From contig PWKH01000146.1 of the NCBI GenBank assembly GCA_003559765.1, positions 1 through 37,214 of the forward strand: a DNA stretch of 37,214 nucleotides, read 5' to 3'. Shown here piece after piece: positions 1 to 7,575 of the stretch (within the stretch, counting starts at the first letter, position 1; each line of letters starts with the position of its first letter). The DNA comes from Spirochaetaceae bacterium (lineage in GTDB: Bacteria; Spirochaetota; Spirochaetia; PWKH01). The notes below the pieces were generated by a model. The model had not been told where the DNA came from. It saw only the letters and a program-made list of their open reading frames with translations, and did not search any database. The position numbers and the translations under genes were made by a program.

Positions 1-311
1 TCAAAATCCTTTACGTAGACATCAATTTCGCCGGTAGCAAGGTTCGCATTTTCCATGCCCCCAGGACGCCGCCGGACGATACCCGCCGCAGCAATTACAT
101 ACTGCCCCCGGATCGTATGGGCAGCCTTATGTACTTCCCCCGATTCCTCGGGATTAAACACCACCTGGGTGATTCCCCAGCGGTCATAGAGATCGATAAA
201 TGTCACCCCTCCATGGTCCCGGTAGTTCGCCACCCAGCCGTTTAGCACCACTTCCCTTCCGATGTCATCTGCCCGCAGGGCGCCGCATGTGTGTGTTCTG
301 TACAGTCTCAT
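1..311 (-). CDS. aspS: Aspartyl-tRNA synthetase, N-terminal part (runs off window)
   Basis: Reverse-strand translation from ATG at 309-311: MRLYRTHTCGALRADDIGREVVLNGWVANYRDHGGVTFIDLYDRWGITQVVFNPEESG...RRRPGGMENANLATGEIDVYVKDF; matches the bacterial AspRS anticodon-binding domain. Confidence 0.93.
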   Translation of the reverse strand, partial: MRLYRTHTCGALRADDIGREVVLNGWVANYRDHGGVTFIDLYDRWGITQVVFNPEESGEVHKAAHTIRGQYVIAAAGIVRRRPGGMENANLATGEIDVYVKDF

Positions 312-331
312 AGGCTCTCCATGTATTTGTT

Positions 332-1747
332 TTAATCTGCTTCGGATATTCCCATTGCTTCCAGCAGGTATGCTTTGGCCTGCAGGGGGTCTGCCGCTCC
401 TCTGCTCTCCTGCATTACCTTGCCCATAAGAAATCCGACCGCCTTCACATTCCCGTCATGTATCTGCTTCACCGTATCCGGGTGCCGGGATATTACCAAT
501 TCAATTATCGCCTTCAGCTCGTCCTCGGCAACTCCTCCCTGAAGCTGCTCCTGTTCAATGATTGCCTCCGGAGCATCCCCGGTTTCGCCCATCAGGCGCA
601 GGACCTCCTTGGCCTGCTGCACCGTAACCGCTTTCTCATCACACAGCTTCAGCAGTCCGGCGAAGTGCTCCGGGGTCACCCGGCCTGACTCAGGACCGCC
701 GACCGCAGCCGGCTCCTCCTTGATCCAGGATCCGGCGGTTTTTGCATGATGATAATACTCCATGGTCTGTTCAAAAAACCGGCAGCGGGAACGCTCCTCT
801 GCAAGGTACCGGGCTGTATCCTCCGGCAGCTGATACTCCCGCAGATACCGGTCAAACACCTGCAGAGGAAGCTCGGTCATCCGGTCTTCAGCCTCCTGTA
901 CGAACCGCTCATCAAGCCAGAAGGGGGGCAGATCGGGTTCAGGGAAATACCGGTAGTCATGGGCCTCCTCCTTCGTCCGCATGGATTCGCTCCGTCCCCG
1001 TTTCTCATCCCACAGCCTGGTCTCCTGAACTATTTTTCGTCCGGTCCGCAGCAGTCTGGACTGTCTCCGGATTTCATATTCCAGGGCCTTGCGCACAAAC
1101 CGGGATGAGTTGAGGTTCTTGATCTCCACCTTGGTGCCCAGTCCCTTCCCGGGATGGTTGACCGAAACATTGGCATCACAGCGCAGGGAGCCCTCCTCCA
1201 TATTGCCGCTGCATACCCCCAGAAACCGCACCATGGTCCGGAATGCCTGAAGGAACTCCTCTGCCTCCCTTCCCGAGGAGAAGTCGGGTTCAGTCACAAT
1301 TTCAAGGAGACTGCATCCTGCCCGGTTGTAGTCAAGCTGGGCTCCCTCGGCGGTATGGATCATCTTCCCTGCATCCTCCTCAAGATGGATGTCGTGAATA
1401 CGGATCCGTCTGCGCTCCCCCTGGGTATCAAATTCTATCCATCCGTTCACCCCGAGGGGATGACTGAACTGGGATATCTGGTAGTTCTTCGCCATATCAG
1501 GATAGAAGTAGTTCTTCCGGTCAAACAGCGCCCGCTGCGCCATGGTGCAGTGAAGCGCCAGTCCGGTCATATATGCCTGCTGCAGCGCCTCCCGGTTGAG
1601 CACCGGAAGCACCCCGGGATATCCGAGGCAGACGGGGCAGACATTGGTGTTCGGCTCCCGGCCGAAATCGGCGGGACAGCTGCAGAACACCTTTGAACGG
1701 GTCAAGAGCTGGATATGGATTTCCAGTCCGATGAATACATCAGCCAT
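332..1747 (-). CDS. gatB: Asp-tRNA(Asn)/Glu-tRNA(Gln) amidotransferase subunit B
   Basis: [24 protein letters not shown]...NTNVCPVCLGYPG; start trimmed from the ORF-track start to the canonical Met at 1745-1747, overlapping the gatA 3' end. Confidence 0.97.
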   Translation of the reverse strand: MADVFIGLEIHIQLLTRSKVFCSCPADFGREPNTNVCPVCLGYPGVLPVLNREALQQAYMTGLALHCTMAQRALFDRKNYFYPDMAKNYQISQFSHPLGVNGWIEFDTQGERRRIRIHDIHLEEDAGKMIHTAEGAQLDYNRAGCSLLEIVTEPDFSSGREAEEFLQAFRTMVRFLGVCSGNMEEGSLRCDANVSVNHPGKGLGTKVEIKNLNSSRFVRKALEYEIRRQSRLLRTGRKIVQETRLWDEKRGRSESMRTKEEAHDYRYFPEPDLPPFWLDERFVQEAEDRMTELPLQVFDRYLREYQLPEDTARYLAEERSRCRFFEQTMEYYHHAKTAGSWIKEEPAAVGGPESGRVTPEHFAGLLKLCDEKAVTVQQAKEVLRLMGETGDAPEAIIEQEQLQGGVAEDELKAIIELVISRHPDTVKQIHDGNVKAVGFLMGKVMQESRGAADPLQAKAYLLEAMGISEAD

Positions 1748-3143
1748 GAAGCACCTCCCGGGGGTCCAGCCGAAGCGGCAGCGGATCCTTCGGCAGCACC
1801 TCCTGCAGACATCGGGCATAGTGCATCAGCAGCTCATCACTGCCCGCAGGCCCCAGCAGCTGCATCCCCGCAGGAAGTCCATCCTGCAGTCCCGCAGGAA
1901 ATGCCAGCGCGGGTATTCCTGCCATATTTGCCGTTAGGGTAAACCGGTCGGCGATTTTCTGCTGCAGCGGCGTCATGCCCGAGGCAGCCTCGAAAGCCTG
2001 CACCGGAAATACCGGCATCAGGATCATATCTGCCTGAGAAAAAATCTGATCAAACTCGCCTCGAATGCGGGTTCTGATCTTCTGGGCTTTAATATAGTAC
2101 TGATCCTGAAATCCTGAACGGAGCACATGGGTGCCCAGCAGGATCCGCAGTTTCACTTCCCTGCCGAAGGCTTCATTCCGGGTTTTGCGCACCAGCTCCT
2201 CCTGAGAGACAGCCCGGCTGCTGCGGTACCCGTATCGGATTCCCGTATACCGGGCGAGGTTGGCGCTTGCCTCAGCCATGGCGATGGTATAGTAGGCAGA
2301 CACCGCATACTTCAGTGAAGGAAGTGATGCCTCCTTCACCTCCCATCCGAGAGACCGCATCGCCTCTGCCGCCTGTCTGCATCCCTGTGCAATTTCGGGA
2401 GTGACTCCCTCCATACCGCTGAGCACCGCGGCAACTGGAGTGTTCTCTTCCGGTCTGTTCAGCGGTGCAATGGAATTACTGGTCTGATCGCCGGAATCCC
2501 GGCCGCTGACCGCTGCAAACACTTCCTGGAGCAGATCAATATCTCCGCTGAGCAGCCCGACGGTCTCCAGGGAAGAGGCGTAGGCTGCCAGACCGTATCT
2601 GGAAATCCTGCCGTAGGTGGGCTTCAGTCCGTAGATCCCGCAGAAAGCCGCCGGCTGGCGTACCGACCCTCCGGTATCGCTGCCGAGGGAAAAGGGCACC
2701 AGCCCTGCAGCTACCGATGCGGCTGACCCGCCGCTTGAACCGCCGGGCACCCGCCCGGTATCCCAGGGATTCCGGGTCATCTGAAAGGCGGAATTTTCCG
2801 TCGCAGACCCCATGCCGAATTCATCCATGTTGGTCTTTGCCACCGGCAGCGCCCCGATATCGAGAAGCCGCTGCACCGCAGCTGCGGTATACGGGGCGGT
2901 GAGTCCTTTAAGAATGTTTGAGCCGCAGCTGAACTGAAATCCCCGGACAGCAATATTGTCCTTCACACTGAAGGGAACCCCCGCCAGGGAGGAATCAGCA
3001 TCAAAGCGGCAGTCCTCAGCTCCGCATTCCGTATCTATCTGCAGCAGAGAGGAGATTTCGCTGTCCGCCCGGACAAGCGCCTCCTGATAGGCCCTTCGAG
3101 TCTGATCAGAAGCGGTAAGCGCCTTCCACGGTTCGTATTTCAT
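1740..3143 (-). CDS. gatA: Asp-tRNA(Asn)/Glu-tRNA(Gln) amidotransferase subunit A
   Basis: Amidase-signature family: [44 protein letters not shown]. Confidence 0.97.
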   Translation of the reverse strand: MKYEPWKALTASDQTRRAYQEALVRADSEISSLLQIDTECGAEDCRFDADSSLAGVPFSVKDNIAVRGFQFSCGSNILKGLTAPYTAAAVQRLLDIGALPVAKTNMDEFGMGSATENSAFQMTRNPWDTGRVPGGSSGGSAASVAAGLVPFSLGSDTGGSVRQPAAFCGIYGLKPTYGRISRYGLAAYASSLETVGLLSGDIDLLQEVFAAVSGRDSGDQTSNSIAPLNRPEENTPVAAVLSGMEGVTPEIAQGCRQAAEAMRSLGWEVKEASLPSLKYAVSAYYTIAMAEASANLARYTGIRYGYRSSRAVSQEELVRKTRNEAFGREVKLRILLGTHVLRSGFQDQYYIKAQKIRTRIRGEFDQIFSQADMILMPVFPVQAFEAASGMTPLQQKIADRFTLTANMAGIPALAFPAGLQDGLPAGMQLLGPAGSDELLMHYARCLQEVLPKDPLPLRLDPREVLHG

Positions 3144-3427
3144 AGCATCACCTTCGGCAGCTTGACCGCAGTCCCGTCCAGTTCAGGAGCCTGCTTGAGC
3201 AGAAAACTGCGGCGCTGCATGTCGCTTTCCGGCTGGTCCCTGCGCATGACTGCATCCTCCGGGGAAAGCGCATGTGTGGTAGGCTCAAGATCATCCGCAT
3301 CCACCTCATCCATCACCGCCATGTGCTCAAGCATGACCTGAATTTCGCCGGACAGCTCGGCCAGTTCCTGTTCACTCAGTTCAAGCATCGCCTGCTGTTC
3401 GGTGAGCAGCAGTTCGTGTTTTTCCAT
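3140..3427 (-). CDS. gatC: Asp-tRNA(Asn)/Glu-tRNA(Gln) amidotransferase subunit C
   Basis: Small ORF 4 bp overlapping gatA; LSEQELAELSGEIQVMLEHMAVMDEVDADDLEPTTHAL is GatC-like. Start trimmed to MEKHELLL with a GGGGGA SD upstream. Confidence 0.88.
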   Translation of the reverse strand: MEKHELLLTEQQAMLELSEQELAELSGEIQVMLEHMAVMDEVDADDLEPTTHALSPEDAVMRRDQPESDMQRRSFLLKQAPELDGTAVKLPKVML

Positions 3428-3539
3428 ATATCCCCCAAAATATGCACTGTTAATGCATAAATATACAATATTTTTGGATGTTATTAAATAGGTATGCAGA
3501 ATTTTCGCCTGAATTTTCACCGTTTCGGCAGGTCAAACC

Positions 3540-3570
3540 CCTGAAAACCGGGGATTCCCGGAGCTTCAGG
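3540..3570. promoter_or_regulatory. Interrupted palindrome just upstream of the hpt promoter
   Basis: CCTGAA-aa-CCGGG-gatt-CCCGG-agc-TTCAGG, both arm pairs exact complements; ends 1 bp before the predicted -35. Confidence 0.55.
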
Positions 3571-3571
3571 C

Positions 3572-3601
3572 TTGACATCTACCGCTGATATCCGGTAAGA
3601 A
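3572..3601 (+). promoter_or_regulatory. Candidate sigma70 promoter for the purine operon
   Basis: TTGACA (3572-3577), 18-bp spacer, TAAGAA (3596-3601); consensus -35 but weak -10. Confidence 0.4.
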
Positions 3602-3629
3602 GAGGGTACCATCACGGGAAGGAACGGTC

Positions 3630-4190
3630 ATGCCATCAATAACAATTCCGCCGCTCAGTGAGGATCTCATCCGCGTACTGATTGACGCGGACACCATTGA
3701 ACGAAAAGTCAGTGAGCTTTCACGCCGCATATCTGAAGACTGTCCGGACGGGGCAGAGCTCGTTGTGGTGGGGGTGCTCAAGGGAGCGTTCATTTTTGCA
3801 GCTGATCTGTGCAGACAGCTCTCCGTCCCCCATACCGTAGATTTTATTGCCCTCTCCAGCTATGACAGCGGGAAAACGCTGTCCACCGGTAATGTGCGGC
3901 TGATCATGGATGTCCGGGAAGATCTGGCGGGGAAGCATGTGCTGATTGTAGAGGACATCCTCGACAGCGGCTACACCCTGGACTATCTGAAACGGAACTT
4001 CGAAACCCGCCAGCCAGCGTCACTGAAAACGGCCGCACTGCTGAGCAAGCCCGATCGGCTTTCGGTTGACATCAAGCTGGACTACCTCGGATTTGAAATC
4101 CCTGATGTATGGGTGGTCGGATACGGTCTGGACTTCGGCGAGAAACACAGAACCCTTCCCTACATTGCAGAAATGCGCCCTGGTGAATAA
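3630..4190 (+). CDS. hpt: Hypoxanthine phosphoribosyltransferase
   Basis: VLKGAFIFAADLCRQL...VDFIALSSYD...VLIVEDILDSGYTL (PRPP motif)...DVWVVGYGLDFGEKHRTLPYI. Confidence 0.93.
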   Translation: MPSITIPPLSEDLIRVLIDADTIERKVSELSRRISEDCPDGAELVVVGVLKGAFIFAADLCRQLSVPHTVDFIALSSYDSGKTLSTGNVRLIMDVREDLAGKHVLIVEDILDSGYTLDYLKRNFETRQPASLKTAALLSKPDRLSVDIKLDYLGFEIPDVWVVGYGLDFGEKHRTLPYIAEMRPGE

Positions 4191-4231
4191 GCTGTACCGG
4201 AAATCCGGTCAACCAGCAAAACGGAGCAGAA

Positions 4232-4762
4232 ATGGACACAAAAATCTATGTCACCTACAACGACATCCACAAAGCGGTGAAGCGTCTGGCCTGCAAAGTG
4301 ATCGAGTCGGACTTCGATCCTGATGTGATTGTCGCCATCGGATCAGGGGGGTTCATACCTGCACGGATTCTCAAGACTTTCATCAACCGGCCGATCTATG
4401 CAGTGGGAATATCCTACTACGGTATTGACAACATTCCCATGGACTCTCCCCAGAAAATTCAGTGGATCGATGAAGTGCAGCAGAAACTTGCGGGCAAGAA
4501 GATCCTGCTGATTGATGAAGTTGACGACACCAGGGTGACCTTGAGCTACTGCCTTGAGGAGCTGCTGTCCCATGATCCCGAAGAGATTGCCGTGCTGGTG
4601 ATCCATAACAAGCAGAAGGCAAAGGGGGCGCGATTTCCCGAAGCAATCACCCGCTACTTTGCCGCATTTGACGTAGAAGACCGATGGATCCGCTATCCCT
4701 GGGATGCCCCGGATATCGAAGAACATGACGAATGTGCAAGGCAGCACTATCTGAAAAAATAA
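4232..4762 (+). CDS. Phosphoribosyltransferase resembling yeast HPT1-type hypoxanthine/guanine PRTase
   Basis: [70 protein letters not shown]; motifs recalled from fungal Hpt1. Confidence 0.85.
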   Translation: MDTKIYVTYNDIHKAVKRLACKVIESDFDPDVIVAIGSGGFIPARILKTFINRPIYAVGISYYGIDNIPMDSPQKIQWIDEVQQKLAGKKILLIDEVDDTRVTLSYCLEELLSHDPEEIAVLVIHNKQKAKGARFPEAITRYFAAFDVEDRWIRYPWDAPDIEEHDECARQHYLKK

Positions 4763-4784
4763 TCACGAGACCACAGGAGGTCCT

Positions 4785-6056
4785 ATGAGTGTGACCGCGA
4801 TTGTCGGAGCCCAATGGGGCGATGAAGGGAAGGGAAGAATTGTAGACTACCTGGCCCAGGATGCCGATATGGTCATCCGGTTTCAGGGCGGTGATAACGC
4901 CGGCCATACGGTGATCAATTCCTACGGGAAATTTGCCCTTCATATCATACCGTCGGGAATTTTCAATCCCGACACACTATGCCTGGTCGGCGCCGGCACG
5001 GTGGTGAACTTCTCCACCATGAAGGAGGAACTTGAGGGGGTCCGAGCCTCCGGACTTGCCGGGGACAACCTCAGGATAGACAAGCGGGCACATCTGATCA
5101 TGCCGTACCACTGTCAGCTCGACGGAGCGGAGGAACAGAAAAAATCCTCAAAATGGGCGATCGGCACCACAAAGCGGGGCATCGGCCCCGTGTATTCGGA
5201 CAAAGCAGCCAGAGTCGGTATCCGTGCAGCGGACATCCTCGAACCGGACCGGCTCAGAACTCGGCTGGAAATGCTTCTTCCGCAGAAAAACCGGCAACTG
5301 GCCTACTACGGTCTTCCTGAAGCAGATATCGAAGCGTTAATGGATCTGTGCGCCTCCTGGAGAGAGGAGTTCGGCGGCCAGATCATCGATTCTCTGCCTC
5401 TCCTGCGGGATGCGGTGCTCAGCGGGAAGAAGGTCATCCTTGAGGGACAGCTCGGGGTCATGCGGGATCTGGACTGGGGCATCTATCCCTATGTCACCTC
5501 GTCAAATCCGACCGCCGGGGGCGCCTGCTCCGGGGCGGGCATCTCCCCGAGACGAATCGACCGGATTGTCGGCATCGTGAAAGCCTATTCCACCTCAGTC
5601 GGCGGGGGACCCTTTCCGGTGGAGCTCTTCGATGCAGAAGGAGAGAAGCTCCGGGAAGTCGGCCAGGAGTTCGGCGCCACCACCGGCCGGCCGCGGCGGT
5701 GCGGATGGTTCGATGCGGTAGCAGCAGGATACTCCTGCTGGCTCAACGGCTTTACCGAAATTGCCGTAACAAAGATCGATGTGCTGGACACCTTCAGGAC
5801 CATAAAAATCTGCCGGGCATATACCATAAACGGCGAGACTATTGACTATGTTCCCGAGACGTCCCAGCAGGATATCGCTGAACCGGTCTATGAACAGTGG
5901 GAAGGATGGCAGTGCGACACCACCAAAGCCAGAAGCTGGGATGATCTGCCCCGGCAGACAAAGGCGTATCTGGAGCGGATTGAGGAACTCACAGGAGCTC
6001 CGGTGAACATTGTTTCAGTCGGACCTGAACGGGAACAGCTGCTGATAAAGGAGTAA
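4785..6056 (+). CDS. purA: Adenylosuccinate synthase
   Basis: [49 protein letters not shown] upstream. Confidence 0.97.
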   Translation: MSVTAIVGAQWGDEGKGRIVDYLAQDADMVIRFQGGDNAGHTVINSYGKFALHIIPSGIFNPDTLCLVGAGTVVNFSTMKEELEGVRASGLAGDNLRIDKRAHLIMPYHCQLDGAEEQKKSSKWAIGTTKRGIGPVYSDKAARVGIRAADILEPDRLRTRLEMLLPQKNRQLAYYGLPEADIEALMDLCASWREEFGGQIIDSLPLLRDAVLSGKKVILEGQLGVMRDLDWGIYPYVTSSNPTAGGACSGAGISPRRIDRIVGIVKAYSTSVGGGPFPVELFDAEGEKLREVGQEFGATTGRPRRCGWFDAVAAGYSCWLNGFTEIAVTKIDVLDTFRTIKICRAYTINGETIDYVPETSQQDIAEPVYEQWEGWQCDTTKARSWDDLPRQTKAYLERIEELTGAPVNIVSVGPEREQLLIKE

Positions 6057-6061
6057 ACCCC

Positions 6062-7480
6062 ATGTCATCGAATGATCAAAGCGGTTTCACCCACGGAACC
6101 TACATATCGCCCTTCAGCTGGCGCTACGGCTCAAAGGAGATGCGGACCATCTGGAGCGAGGAGCACAAGCGGCGGCTGCTCCGCCGGTTCTGGATTGCCC
6201 TGGCCGCAGCTCAGCAGGAAGCAGGTATTGTCTCGAAGGAAGAAGTGGATGATCTCAAGGCCCATGCAGACCAGATCGATATTGCCCGGGCCTCCGAAAT
6301 AGAAGCGGAGATCAGACATGATTTGATGGCAGAGATTAAGACCTTTGCTGAACAGTGTCCCGTGGGGGGAAGGATCATCCATCTCGGGGCAACCAGCATG
6401 GATGCCCTGGACAATGTGGAGGTGATGCGCCAGAAAGATGCCCTGTCGGTGCTCATCAGACAGCTGCAGGCCCTGCTGTCTGATCTCTCCCGGCTCATCA
6501 GCGACTACGCCCATGTGCCGTCCATGGCGTTCACCCATCTGCAGCCGGCGGAGCCGACCACCATCGGCTACCGGCTGGCACAGTACGGTCAGGACCTGCT
6601 GGCTGACTGCTGTGAAGTGCAGCGGGTTCATGATATGCTCAAAGGGAAAGGCCTGAAGGGGGCCGTAGGGACCAGTGCTTCATACGGTGAACTGCTCTCC
6701 GACAGCCCGATGAGCCCGAGGGACCTGGAAGAGCGGGTGATGAATGCGCTGGGGCTGGAGGCGTATGAAGCGGCAACCCAGGTGTATCCCCGGAAGCAGG
6801 ACTGGCTGCTGGTAAACTCACTGGCCGGAATTTCGGCTACCCTCTACAAAATGGCCTTCGACCTCCGGCTGCTGCAGTCCCCCCCCTTCGGGGAATGGAG
6901 CGAACCCTTCGGGAAAAAACAGGTCGGTTCATCGGCGATGCCATTCAAGCGCAATCCCATCAAGTCGGAGAACATCGATTCTCTGGCGCGGTTCGTCGCC
7001 TCACTGCCTTCGATTGCATGGGACAATGCAGCTCACTGTCTGCTGGAGCGGACCCTGGATGATTCGGCCAACCGCCGGATCATGATCCCCGAAGCGTTCC
7101 TTGCCGTGGATGAGATGCTCCGGACTGCCGGCGGGATATTTGCCGATCTGCAGATCCACTCCCGAGCGGTGGAGCGCAACCTGGAGGACTACGGGGTTTT
7201 CGCGGCAACCGAACGGCTGCTCATGGAGCTCAGCCGGAAAGGAGCCGACCGGCAGGATATGCATGAGGTGATCCGGGAGCACTGCATCCAGGCATGGGGA
7301 AGCCTCCAGGAGGGGTCCGGCAATCCCCTGGGGGAACTGCTCTCCGGGGATCCCCGCATAACCGCATATCTGAACCGCCGGGAGGTACTTGATTTTCTCG
7401 ACGCATCCGTATATATTGGGGATGCTTCAGCCAGGGCAGTTCATATTGCCGGAATCATCAGTGATTACTTGAGTTCATGA
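6062..7480 (+). CDS. purB: Adenylosuccinate lyase
   Basis: Fumarase/ASL superfamily signature GSSAMPFKRNPIKSENI; adjacent to purA. Confidence 0.95.
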   Translation: MSSNDQSGFTHGTYISPFSWRYGSKEMRTIWSEEHKRRLLRRFWIALAAAQQEAGIVSKEEVDDLKAHADQIDIARASEIEAEIRHDLMAEIKTFAEQCPVGGRIIHLGATSMDALDNVEVMRQKDALSVLIRQLQALLSDLSRLISDYAHVPSMAFTHLQPAEPTTIGYRLAQYGQDLLADCCEVQRVHDMLKGKGLKGAVGTSASYGELLSDSPMSPRDLEERVMNALGLEAYEAATQVYPRKQDWLLVNSLAGISATLYKMAFDLRLLQSPPFGEWSEPFGKKQVGSSAMPFKRNPIKSENIDSLARFVASLPSIAWDNAAHCLLERTLDDSANRRIMIPEAFLAVDEMLRTAGGIFADLQIHSRAVERNLEDYGVFAATERLLMELSRKGADRQDMHEVIREHCIQAWGSLQEGSGNPLGELLSGDPRITAYLNRREVLDFLDASVYIGDASARAVHIAGIISDYLSS

Positions 7481-7529
7481 GAGACATCCCCCCCGCTTCC
7501 GGCTCAGCCGGTGCAGGGATCATATAGAG

Positions 7530-7564
7530 AAGGCAGTATCAAACCTTTTGGTACTGCCTTTTTT
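7530..7564 (+). terminator. Intrinsic terminator after purB
   Basis: 14-bp stem aaggcagtatcaaa / tttggtactgcctt (one G.T pair), 3-nt loop cct, then TTTT run. Confidence 0.93.
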
Positions 7565-7568
7565 CGTA

Positions 7569-7574
7569 TATACT
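7569..7574 (+). promoter_or_regulatory. Candidate -10 element of the ankyrin gene
   Basis: TATACT ending 7 nt before ATG 7582; the -35 would fall in the terminator's right arm and is weak (TTTTGG at 7546-7551). Confidence 0.45.
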
Positions 7575-7575
7575 G

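Noticed and set aside
3454-3467. ArgR-box-like tgcataaatataca upstream of gatC
   Set aside because: Fits the loose TGnATwwwwATnCA core but lies in AT-rich leader DNA upstream of gatCAB, not an arginine gene; chance is a sufficient explanation.
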